A stretch of 64,000 bases of DNA from Eremophila alpestris peregrina (lineage: Eukaryota; Chordata; Aves; Passeriformes; Alaudidae): contig WMCF01000026.1 in NCBI GenBank assembly GCA_009792885.1, positions 310,001 through 374,000 on the forward strand, written 5' to 3'. Positions within the stretch are counted from its first letter, which is position 1, and each line of letters starts with the position of its first letter. The notes under the pieces were generated by a model. That model was not told the origin of the DNA, ran no database searches, and saw nothing but the letters and a program-made list of their open reading frames with translations. Shown piece after piece: positions 27,701 to 39,700 of this stretch. The translations under genes were made by a program, and so were the position numbers.

Positions 27701-30700
27701 CCATGGGTTTATGTAGATTCCCTTTTATTTCTTTCTAATGTGGTGAGATTTTGTGTTAAGGTATTAAAAAAAAAAAGATTGTATTAAACCAAATGGAGAT
27801 GTTTCTAAACATTGCATGATGATTCCTTTCTCTGAGATAGCTGTTGACTGTATCCCTTTAACTACTACATATGATACAGAAATCTCACCAGCTGTCATGG
27901 GTGGTGTCTGCCCCACTGACTGTAGATTACAGCAAGATGTTGTTTTCTGGATGTTTAGGTGATTTTTTTTCTCTTTCTGGTTACTGATAGAAGTTTTTAT
28001 AATGTTAGATGGCAGTTCAGTTAGTAAGGCAGATTTCAAATTATAACAGTTGCAGTTCTTGATGCTTTATTTGTGGAAGGGCATTTGTGGCTTTTTTAGC
28101 TGTCTCCCATTAAGCCAATAGGAAAGAAAACCATTCTGAGTTTATGTGAAAATTTCTCTTTGTTCTGGATTTGGAGCTCAGAATGGCACACATCTTGCTT
28201 GGGAATTAATTATTTGGCTGTTTAAGCAATTACATTTATGGCTTTTGACAGTGAAAGTAAATTCTAAATCACTATTAGAAGGATAAGTATGAAGTTAGGC
28301 AGCAGCAAAAGAATGCCAAAGATGTGTAATTTCCAGTTTATATGGAAACTAAAATGAAGAGTGAAAGGGAGGGCTATGAATTAGCCATGTAAGAAAGAAT
28401 TTAGGGGAAGAGTTTAACACTGAGATGTGGTCTGTATTTTGGTTGTTGTTAGAAGGGTTTTCTTTTCTCTTTTTTGTGATTTTATGTTCATATAATAAAT
28501 AAACAAAAAAGAGCAAGTGATACTTAAAAACTTTTTGCATCAGAAAGCTGTTACACTTCCTGTAACAGATTTTGGATGGGAGTGAATAGTTATGAAAAGC
28601 ATTTATTAGATAACTGTGCAAAATGAGGCTTCTTGATAAACACAAAAGTACTATCTTGCAATTAGGTATTTTGAACAGTCAGATAGTTCTGTACTCTGAG
28701 TTTCAGGTACATATGTAGAAAAGTACTCGAGATACACTATTTCAAAGTCTTTTGCTAGATCTTTGTCAGGCATTTGACCTTCATATATTTTATCCTGATA
28801 TTTTTAAATTTGTTTGCTTCTTTTCTCACTACATTCTTCCAGTTCACTTTTTTTCTTTTCTCCCTCTGCCAAAAAAAGTTTGTTTTACAATTATAAAGAC
28901 ACTTTTTTCAAGCCGGCTAGAAAAAAATAAAAGTACATTAGGGGATTAGTAATCAACTGCATCTATTTTTCTTTTTCCAAACTGTTCTTCAAAAAGATGC
29001 AATTAATAACTGGGAGGTAATTTTCTGCAGTTTTATTGGGGTAGAGGAATTTGGAACAATAAAACTTTCCAAAGCACTTGGTGTTCCTGCCTTCGTAACT
29101 TTGGATATTCATGGGGGTTTTAATAATGAGACATTGGATATGACTGGGGAACATGAGATATGTTCCAACATCCCACTGAGATTTCTTCAGGGACGTGCAG
29201 AACTTAGTGGCACTTCAGAGTAGGACTGGTAAATGTACCCTTGCCAAGAGGTGTGGATGCTTTTCTCTTTCCTTCTTGCAGTATGCAATGTTTTTGTCTT
29301 AGAAGCCATAGGTGATGTTACCTGAAAAGAGAATGCATTGGAAATTACTCTGTTAGGAGAATGTAAGTGCACAGTGAATCTGTGCTGCATATTAACTTGA
29401 TGTGCTAAAGAGATTAGGAGATCCGTGCTGCTGTGTGGTGACACTGGGACAAGAAAAATTAGGTTTGATGGAAATATCAAGTACCCAAGAGTCATAACAT
29501 ACCAAGAGAAAACCAATGGAGATAGTGGCATCCTAGCTCTATGCAGTACACAATTTAAGGTTTTGTTTAGATTCATACAAGGATCTGGGGTTTTTCAAAG
29601 CAAAAATGTTTTGTAGTAAACTATCAAAATGTTTTTAAAGATTGCGAATGGAGTTATTTGATATGCAAATCAGCAGCAATATAGACCTGCATTCTCTTCT
29701 GCATCTTGAAAGTTACCTCCTCAGTCTTTCCTGTGCAGAGGAGTTTTCTCATAATTCATTTTGTTTGTTTTGGAAGAGACAATCTTGAACCTGTCAAGTG
29801 CATACAGTTAAAATATTTGGGGACAAGCTTTGTGCTGGATACAATTATTTTTTCCTCCACTTTCTCCTATTTTTTTACTTACTTATTTTATTAACTTAGG
29901 AGCTTAGTTCAGTGGAAAGTGTACAGAACTTTCTTAAGAAACTTTGGGAGAGGAAGTAGCTGAGAACTTTGTGTTTTGACTAGGCAAAGAAGAAAAGACA
30001 GCATTCTGAAGACACATTTTTTAATTTGAAAAAAAGTGTTTCCGAAGGTGTGACAAGGAAAGGGACTGGGACAAGTGCCTTTGGAAAATGTTCCTTCCTA
30101 ATCTTCCATATTATTAGTGTGATTGCTTAGGCCTCAAGGCAGCATTTGTAAATTCCTTTCATTCTCCTGTATTTCAGCCTTTGATTTCAAAACAACTTTG
30201 TGGGAAAGAGTTGCTCATACTTACATTAAATAACCTTATATTTCTTTCTGAACATCAGACTAGAAAAAAATGCCAAAATGTTTTATTCTAAAAGCTGTTA
30301 AGATGGAGGAAGCAAAAAGGGCTTTAATAAAATAGCTACTTTAAGTAGGCCATTGAGAATTTACCTCAAAAGAACCCATAAGAATTGCTTACATGAATAA
30401 AGAAGCTACCCATCTGCTATGAAATATAGGTTTATCTGAGTCTGTGCTGTGAAATTCTTCTGCAAGTTACCAGGAACAAAGTTAACTGGTAAAGTCCTCA
30501 AAAGAGTCAGGCAAAGGGCTCTAGGAGCGATTGGTGTGTCAGCCTGTGTTACATGGCTGAAACCTTGCAAATTAGTAAAAATCTACCAAAGAATTTTTAA
30601 CTTCAGTTGAATTAAGCAAGAGTAAAAATGTAATCCTGTCTCTTCATTTATCAAGATCCTAAAACTTTTGCTGATTGCCGTTATTCAGCTTTTCCAAAAG

Positions 30701-33317
30701 TATAATAAATATGTTGACTTGATTATATTTTTTATTGTGCACCCTGGTATTTTTCCTAAAGTAATCTTTCTTCAAAATTATGGTTGTTACATGAGTTGTT
30801 ACACACAGTTGGGTTTCACACCAGATCTCTTTGATCAGGGTAACCTGGCTAGCTAGTTTCCTCTTGATGCTAAACTTCTATTGATTTTATTAAAATCAAA
30901 AATTGTATAGTGAGTAACTATTTTTGAATATAGCATTTCAAAACAACTACAAATTTACATTGGTTTAAATCAAATATTTGGTTATGTGTGAGGAGAAAAA
31001 TGAGATTTAGTACAACTGTATCATAGGAAACTGGTAGAAATGAATATGCTTAGCAACATTAACATTGCTCACTTCTTTAATCTAGTGAGCTATTATATAA
31101 AAAACACCAAACCCTGGTTTACTGGATTCAGTAGAGCAATAGTAATTTATATCAGATGTTACCAAAGGTTTGTTTTTACGGTTATTACAGTATAATGGCA
31201 ACTTGATGCAGTCTCCTGACATAAAAATATTTTACCTTTTTGTCATCCAGATAGCAGGAACCTCAGAGACACTTTGTCTAGAAAAAACTTCCTTGTATTG
31301 ATGACCTCTGCAGGCTTCTGAGAGAGTTCTGATGGCAGAAGTATGTACAGTTGATTGTGCTAACACGTTAGTGTTGGGTACAGATGAGTAACACTCACAT
31401 CAGCTTTTCTTTGCACAAACCTGACCTTGTTTGAATTGTTCCTTAGATGAGAAAAGTAAATGCAGGGAGCTAGCTTTTAACATTCTTCTTGGGTTATGGA
31501 AACACTTTGTGTTCTGGAGCTCAGAAAGAAACAGGGAGATTTCATTTCAAATGTTATCATCTCTAGGTTTGTCCTACAAAACTGAGTATTTAATTTTTTC
31601 AGGCCAAAGCAGTATACTTGTATCTTAACATAGGGAACATGTTTCCTTCCTTTAGAAGGAAATCCTACTTAAAAAACCACATCTTTTAATAAAAGCAGTT
31701 TTAAAAGGTCTTTGGTAAAGTATTCTCATATGCTCTATGTCTCAAAATACATGAAAAGTTAAATGCAAGCAGAGAAGGAACAAAGGAGGCTGAAACAAAG
31801 AAAATTGAATTACACAGATCAGATGGCCATAAATTAACACTTGAAACTACTTATTGGAGCCAGTGAGATGAAAGAGACACAAAAAAAACTACGGATGCGA
31901 AAGGGGATGTTCTTGCATGCAGGACTGGACAGCTTAGTAAAGCCAAAGAAGGCAAGAAAGAAAAAATGCATTTTAAAAAAAGTAATAGGAAGAATCAAGA
32001 AAGCAATAATATGAAATAGAATAGACCAGAAGATTAAAAGAAGCAATATTGTCCTTCAAAAGGTTTGAATGACTAGGAGTCTGAAGAGGAAATCTCAGGT
32101 TTACCTGTACCTACTGGAGAATGTACACATTAAGAACACACTTGACCCAAATCTGCCTTGCAAACAAGTTTTGGCTGCAAACATTTGCATTATGTTATCC
32201 TTATGTAAAAGCACCTTTTGCTGGCAATCAAGTATGTCTTATAATACTGGTTCTTTGGGGGAAAAAAAAAAAAAAGAGTTGACTGAAGAAGGTGCCTCTG
32301 TATCACTAGACTTACTGTATTTCCAATTGCTGTGTATTTTGAGATTTTTTCTTAATAGTTTCTCATCTTGTGGTAGTCATTAATGTGACTCTTGGTTTGG
32401 TTTAGGAACTGCATGGAAAGAAAACAAAAATGTAGGTGAAGAGAAATTTTCTGTTTTTCCTTGCAAGAAAGTTGCAAATAATAGATGTTAAAGATCATCT
32501 CAAAACATAGATCAACTTCCAGTTTTTAGATTTTCTGTAAAGAAAGGTGGGCCTAAAAATTACTTCTGAGGTGTCTCAGATGGCTGGATTTTTCTGGAAG
32601 CTGATATAGCTTTGTTTGTCCATGTAGCCAGTTTCAGAAAAGTGCTTTTTTTCTGTCTTACTACCAACATAAGCAGTATTCTGTAAAGTAGAAGGTGTAT
32701 ACCTTCCATAGAAGGTACTACTTCCTGGCCTCTTGAAAACACTAAGTGTCCAAGAAGCTCAGACAGGTGAAACCGGTCTAATTATTCTGGGTATAAATTC
32801 GAGTGGCTCAGGGGAAAGGCCAGGCCACTTCCCAATCTTGCAGCCAGGGAACAGGGAATGCCTTGGAAAAGTGACAACCAGCAGCACCGTGTCTGGGAGG
32901 CTTTGAAAGAAACAGAGATGCAGCTGATCCAGTGTCTGTTCCATTTGTTTCCTTGAGAGAGGATTTACTATTTTTTGCTACTTACGCTTATGTTGGTTCT
33001 TCAAGTGCAATAAGTACAGAATGTGCACTATTTTGTGCCAGTGTAAGCATATTTACATTTGGGCTTCTGCCACTGAAACTCCTTTTTAAAGGAAATCAGA
33101 TCTCGTGTTTCTCCGCAGGCATAACTTTCTCTTGGCTTAAGCTTATGAAAAATACATACAGTTGCATATTGCCCATTAAAAACATAAAAGTAAAGTTCAC
33201 AATAAGGTGACCGAAAATAAAAGTATAAATCCAAAGAGCAAAACTGTGCATTCTGTAGGTTTCTAAATATCTGGGTTAGGGTAAGAAAACTGAAGAACCT
33301 GAGCTGCATATATATGA

Positions 33318-33329
33318 ATGCATATGCAT
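33318..33329. promoter_or_regulatory. Perfect MORE-type POU-dimer palindrome
   Basis: ATGCATATGCAT is a perfect 12-bp palindrome. It is identical to the published MORE element, bound by dimers of POU-domain factors such as Oct-1. It lies about 3.1 kb upstream of exon a, inside the intron. The sequence match is exact. Binding and function are inference, since the motif can occur by chance in AT-rich DNA. Confidence 0.35.
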
Positions 33330-33579
33330 GTTTTCCTATATTTTTAAGCCATTTGTTTTGATGTAATAATGCATTATTTTCTGTAAAGGAATCTGGCATG
33401 TGAAAGATATGTATATCCATGCCTTAGCTAAAAATTAATTTAAACAGTTTGTCTATCAGCAGTAGCATTAGAAGTTCAGATAGTTTTGCATAAGGACTAA
33501 GGAAATAATTCTAAGAACCTGTCATGTGGGGCCTTGTGAATTTTATATTTTAATTTCCTAAAAAGGTTTTTGTCTTGGT

Positions 33580-33613
33580 TTTGTTGTTATTATTGTTGTT
33601 ATTGTTGTTGTTG
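33580..33613. repeat. (TTG/TTA)n trinucleotide microsatellite
   Basis: About 34 bases of TTG and TTA triplets. On the minus strand this gives an asparagine run in an open frame, which is an artefact and not a gene. Confidence 0.85.
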
Positions 33614-33719
33614 CTTACTCGAAGAGCTGGCAGGGTAAGTGGCAGCTGGAAACTTAAGGGTAGGCTGCAGAGTTTTTCTTCCAAAGCCTTTCTTTCATGT
33701 TTAGCCAAGTGAGAGACAT

Positions 33720-33960
33720 GGAGTGAAATGTAAACTCTGGCTCGGGTGTCCTTGTGGCCATCTCTGCTGGGGAGCAGCCAAGGGGGCACAGGGGGGCCAC
33801 AGCTGCCCGACCACAAGGGCCCGGAAGGCGCCGGCCCTGAGCCACGGCTCCAGGTTGCTCAGAGGAGCAGGAATGTGAAGATGGTGCTTGAGAGCTCTTG
33901 ATCCTGTACCCCTGAAAGCAGCCCTCCCCCTTGCACCCACTGCTTCTCACTTCATCCTCC
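33720..33960. other. GC-rich patch inside the AT-rich intron
   Basis: About 240 bases are much richer in G and C than their surroundings, with about six CpGs clustered near 33740-33850, including GGCGCCGGCC. Minus-strand frames of 79, 88 and 98 codons overlap it but show no domain and look like a by-product of few stops in GC-rich DNA. It could be an old regulatory CpG patch, a degraded repeat or an untranslated exon. I cannot decide which. Confidence 0.5.
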
Positions 33961-36473
33961 CCCTGGGACAGAAGGAAAAGTCATCCACTTCTCCTCCCAG
34001 TCATTTAACTGCTTCTCTTTAATCCTTGGCAGTGCAACTGGGAACTGTGTGTTGTTGAACTTTGTTTTATTTGGAATTATGGACTGGAAGCATTTCTGTT
34101 TAACGTGGGAAACAAGCTTTGCAGAAACTCAACCTTTTCAATGGGAAAGGAACTTCCTATAAAACATAAACAGATGTTTTTACTTTTGTATGCAGATTTG
34201 TTTGTGGGAGCCTTTGTGATAAATGCAATATGGAGTTGTAACAATTAAATGATGACTAATGAGTTTGATTGCTTTGACATGATCTGCACTGATACTCCTG
34301 GCTTGTTCTGTTTGGTTTTAATGAGATGTTTTTTTCCAAGTGTATTTTATACACAAAGCTGATCTAAAACCTATTTTTCAGTGTGGGGACATAGAAAGCT
34401 TTCTCCCAGGAATCACCCCATTGTCCTGGGAAAAGTCAAACTATTACCTTCAGTGCAAGAGAGATTTCTATATCCTGTAGAAGCCATAATTGCTTTGGGC
34501 CTGCTTTGTGTCAAGTAATTCTTGGCTCCTAATCCTTTAGTTTGCTTGTCTGTTTGCTTGTTTGTTATTGTGATGGAAAGGGATAAGCAAGCAGTGTTTC
34601 CTCTCTTGTTTAGAGGTGTGTTTCTTTTTGCTTCCTCTCCCCCACAGTTCTCTCTTTGCACTTGTTCTTACTCCATCCAAATTGACTGCTTCCTTCATTC
34701 TGTATGTTTACTCTGCAGAGAACATAAAACTAAAAAAAAACCCCATGTACTTACATTTAATTATATAATATGATTTTTTAAATTCTTCTATTCTGACCAT
34801 TCATTTTCCCCTCTCTCAGCTGAGGCCCACAAATTCTCTAGCTGGTGTGTCTTCCCATGTCCAGATTTGTAGAGTGTGTCATCATTGTGTGCACTCATGC
34901 AGTTAAGTGTGATCATGAAGCACAATATTATTTGCTTCAGTCTGGAGATCACCAATTGTGAACAATTGCTTGGATCTTGCTAATATATTTTTTATATTCA
35001 TCCTGGAGACAATAGAATTAACTTTGATTTTCCTTTATTCTTATGTAAATCATACACCTCTGTACCTATGTATATACACATGGTTTTCCTTTGGCTGTTT
35101 GGTATAGAAAAAGGGTTACTAGAGAAGTTTATCTTTGGGATATTATTTTTATTACATTTGAGACATTAACATATATGGGCAAAAATTAAAGTTGTCCAAC
35201 CAAATTGTATTGAAAGATAAAATTTTGTTAAATGTGAATTGCACTACCAAAACTCAGTCTTCTGCCCAATGGACAGATTCAAAGTGGTAATTCCTTCTGA
35301 GAATTTCCTTAAATTATGTGTGACTTCTTGAGATATTGCAAGTGCAACTTCAATTTACAGTCTGAGCTGGTGGAAGACTTGAGAGACATGCTGTAGGATA
35401 GATTGGCAAATGATATTGGCAACCATGAATTTTATTAAATTTTGCCTTTTCCATATGGGCTTGCATTAAAGATGTGAAATACTGTGCTCTGTGTGACTGT
35501 AAAGTCTGCCTTTGCTTTGGAAAGGCTCTATTAGTAATGCAAGTTACTGCTCTTTGCATCCTTAAGGATGCAGGCATTTAAATTTGGAGAAAAGAGAGTT
35601 TATAAGGCAGTAGCCCTAACACTAGACTTGTAGAGTTTTATGGCTCACTCTTGCAAAATTTGGAGGTACAGGCTGAGCAATTAAAAAATAAAACCTGTGA
35701 TGTATATAAGTGAGGGTGACAGTGTTACATTCCAGTCCTTCTGATATACATTCAAGAGCAGCACCAATGATCTATAGTTTTCACATTTTCTGGAGGAATC
35801 AAATGAAGGAAATCCAAGGATACACACCTTCAACAGATCTTTTCCAGTAATTCTTATTAGCTGTGGTTTGAAATAAATAACTGAATTAAAAGAGTTGTTC
35901 CAGGATGAAATTTTTCATTTTTAATAAACTGAAATTTGTTTTTCAAGCTGGAAAACACCTCCATTATGTCCTCCTCATTATTATTCTCTGCCCATGAAGT
36001 AAATAAGGTGAGGAAGATAATAAGAAAGTCAGGCAGGCAAACTGCCTTAAAGGTCTTATAGCTAATTTTTTATTCCAGTATTGTATTTTCTTGCAGCATT
36101 TTTCTTCCAGTGGTCTCTCAAGAGGTCAGAATGCTTTCCAGTTTGCTTGCTTTGTTTTTTTTAATGCTTAATCTTAGTGAATTAGTACATGAGGGTTCAA
36201 GTGTTATGTTTTTCTGCCTTTCCTGTGTCTAGCAACTTTGTATGATTAAAAATCATTATGAAACTTAGAGGGATCTTGAGACTGCAGAAAACTGAAGATC
36301 TTCTCACTTGTGTGGGTGAAATCAGTAGAAACATTGCAATAAAATATGTGTGTAATTTTACTTTGCAACTCCGTACTTTGCAGTTTAATTCATACTCTCC
36401 AAAAATATAATATAAATTCTATTTAGTAATGCTCATCTAATTCTAATGATCTAATTTTTTTCTTTTTCTCTAG
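33961..36473 (+). other. SH3RF1 upstream intron, 3' end
   Basis: This is AT-rich intron running into the pyrimidine tract and TAG acceptor of exon a. Nothing else is recognisable. Confidence 0.8.
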
Positions 36474-36749
36474 GGTGTACCTCAGTTACCATGTGCCAAA
36501 GCATTGTATAACTACGAGGGAAAAGAACCTGGAGATCTTAAATTCAGTAAAGGAGACATCATCATTTTACGTCGACAGGTGGATGAAAATTGGTATCATG
36601 GAGAAGTCAATGGCATCCATGGCTTTTTTCCTACCAATTTTGTTCAGATTATTAAACCTTTACCTCAACCTCCGCCTCAGTGCAAAGCACTTTATGATTT
36701 TGAAGTAAAAGACAAGGAAGCAGATAAAGACTGTTTACCATTTGCAAAG
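36474..36749 (+). CDS. SH3RF1: SH3RF1 exon a: SH3-1 and first part of SH3-2
   Basis: This exon is 276 bases (92 codons) and starts and ends in phase 0. It opens after a strong pyrimidine tract and TAG, and closes at AAG|GTAAAT. The translation begins GVPQLPCAKALYNYEG. SH3-1 shows the ALYNY motif, the binding-surface tryptophan in DENWYHGEV, and the closing GFFPTNFV. A short PLPQPPPQ linker follows, then SH3-2 begins at CKALYDFEV and continues to LPFAK at the border. SH3 domains bind proline-rich ligands. In POSH this pair is reported to help hold scaffold partners. A phase-0 acceptor with no RING motif upstream in the window means the N-terminal coding exon or exons lie outside it. Reading into the intron adds 10 codons and then a stop. 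Confidence 0.97.
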
Positions 36750-39700
36750 GTAAATAGAGACTACAATTACTTCTAATTTTCTTCTTCTAATTTTACTTCT
36801 TGTTTTCTTCTAGTAATTTAAATCACTTGGATAAGAAATGCTACAACTGTTTTGTAGTCTTATCTGCATTTCTAATTGGAGTTGCACACATATGAAAAGG
36901 ACAAGTATTTCTCCTATATTGATTAGTTTTGCCTTCTCTTTCTAAATTGCATATAATTTTTCTGATTTGTTATTTCCGAGAATGCATTTTTTCATAATTG
37001 CTGATGTTCCTAATTTATGAGAAATAACCTATGTTGTGAATTAAAAACATTCCATCTTCTAAAGAAACACTCAAATTGCAGATGTGAAAGAAGTCATATC
37101 ACTAGCAATGCTGTTAAGTACTTAAGTAGAAAAACAACATCTAGGGGAGGTTAGGTAATGAGTCAGTTGAGAAGGAAAATGGTTGTGGTTCTCTTGATTA
37201 ATGCCAAGGAATTAAAGAGGGGCTAATGAGTAATATGGACTGAACATGACAGGAAGACTGGCACTAAGGACAAAGTCAGGTCACTGAGATGTGGGCAATT
37301 AGTTGAACTCTGACTAAACAGGAAAAAGAACAGCTTGAACTGACTTCAACCCCAAAAGCAGCGTATTCCTCTTACAGAGTGCCTTCTCTGTGGTTCTTGT
37401 CCATGTCCTGCCTTCTCTGATTACTCCTGTGTTATGGAGGAAAATTAAATGAGAGGTTAAATTAGAGCTGGGAGATATAATCACTGCATGTTCACACAGG
37501 ATGATGTTCTGACTGTAATTCGCCGTGTGGATGAAAACTGGGCAGAAGGAATGCTGGCTGACAAGATAGGAATATTTCCAATTTCATATGTTGAGGTGAG
37601 TAAAGCTGGGTCCTCTGTAAGGCTGTGCCCACTGTGTGTTTAATTTTCTGAAAGGAAAAAAAATCAGTACTGGTGATGATTTCAGAATAACATGAGATAT
37701 AAATAATCTTAGACCTAAAATGCTCTTTGGGAAAGTTAATGGCCTCAGCAGTTGAACCAGTGATTTTCACGTAGCTATTTGATACCTATTTTTATTGAAT
37801 GGAACTGAAATGAGTGTAATTGGAGGCAGTCACTATATTTTCTTGTTAATACTGGAGTCATGCAGTCAATCCAAACCACACTTAGCCACAAAATGAAAGC
37901 AGTCAGCAAGTCAGAGAAATAGTTAGCTTTGCACTGTCCCTAATATTCACCTCTGAAAACCAAATTAGCACAGCTAGGACGTCAGAGGATATAGGTTGTT
38001 GTTAAGCAGGTAAAGGATTGGCTTTTTCATCCACAGGGCCATATAGAAAACCTTCTGTATCTTCCTGCATTTCTCATATGTGTTACAACAATTTACAGTA
38101 AGAGACAACAGTTGAGAAAACTTCCCCAAACCTTTAAATGTTATGAGTTGAAAGCTGTATCTTTTATATAGCAAGACATCAGTGCTTTGAAACAGGGTGT
38201 ACAGCTACAATGATTATTCACATTTGCATTTCAGAAAGATACAAAGATTTGGAGTAGTGTTTGTCCTTTTCTGATAGGTATGCTGTGAATACTTGGTAAG
38301 ACACACTTCCCTGCACTGACAGTATTTTATTTAAATAAATGAGGCAGAATGATGAAAGAAAAAAGTATTTTCACATTATCTCTGGGATGAGAAATATGTA
38401 CTTCAGGTCACAGAAGAAATGTGTAACCATACTAAGAATCAAGTCGGGTTTTATTAATTCAATTTCTGAATCCTATTATGAGATGGGAACTTCAAAAAAC
38501 CTTACTGCTTTCAACCAAAATAGCATTTATTATTTTTAGAAGGGAAAAAATACATTTTTGTAGCTTGGTGTAAGGATCTGTATACCTAGGGATAGCAAAT
38601 TTCACATGACTGTAAAAACAAGAAGACCAAAAGAGTTTCAACTTGCTTAGTGCAATTTTGGCTTCAGTTTAAGACATTTTTAAAAGCCAGTTTAACAATT
38701 TCTTGCCCTTGGGTATTCTTTCCTCTCTTATTGCAATTAGCTGCCCCTTCAATTCAGCCAGTAAAGCTTTTTGTAGTGTTTTTTCAAACTAAATTACTTA
38801 GCCTTGTTAGAAAAAGCTCTTTCCTAGGGCTGCCACTTGAGCTATTTAGCTAACAAGCACATTCCTATCTCTGCAAAAGTTGCAAAAAGGAAATATGGCT
38901 TCAAAAAATATTATGTAAAAATGAAAGTCACAAAATGTATTTTTGTTAATATTTTTATACTGATTCCATCAGCTAAGAAAATGTATTTTCAATTAACCCT
39001 TTTAGAACAGGCATTAACACGTAATTAAGTACACATTCTCAAATCCCCACTAAAGTGGAATAGAAGGTCTAGAATGATAAATGATACCCTAATAGTTACT
39101 TCAAATCAGATAGGTGTTTTTTTCAGTATCTACTAAACTGAAATGCATGCTGTGGTGGAGGGCAGTGAGATGTGCAGTAAAGTAAGGGTTTGAATTTTGA
39201 AATGTCTGGTTTCTGAGAGTATATAACTATTGTTCTGGAAAATATACAGACAACTTATAGAAACAAGTATAGCAAACCATTCTTACCTATTTTATGAAAG
39301 ACAATGAAGATGAAAAGTAATCCATACTTTTGAAAGATTTTTACACATCAGTTTTCATTGCATTTCCCAATCCTGTAATCATTGCCTATACTTAGGGAAT
39401 TCTATTATGTTATTATGACAGATATACCTCTTACCTTGTGTATGCTAGTCCTCATCCTTTTGTTTAAAAACATGAATTAGTAGCTCAATTTACTAGAGAT
39501 TTCTGAAGTCATTAACTATAAAATGGGCATAGTCTGTGATTTTTATTCTGTATAGGTATATTATAGATATAGTATAGGTGTAAGAATTGTGATATTTCTT
39601 GTACAGTGATGAAAAAATGTTAGATAATGTTAAGTTTAGTCCATGAAAATCTCTGATTGTATTTGTGGACAAATTTTGCACTTTTATGGCTCAGTGTTCA

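Larger units (their letters stand above)
17136..33579 (+). other. SH3RF1 upstream intron, no gene seen
   Basis: This is AT-rich intron with scattered homopolymer tracts, for example T-rich DNA at 21738-21780, and a perfect 10-bp hairpin at 20944-20967. A perfect POU-dimer palindrome lies at 33318-33329. The longest open frames, 129 codons at 29187-29576 (-) and 115 codons at 19470-19817 (+), show no recognisable motif and are not called as genes. Confidence 0.7.

Noticed and set aside
29187..29576. 129-codon minus-strand open frame
   Set aside because: No motif or similarity is recognisable and the composition is like the surrounding intron.
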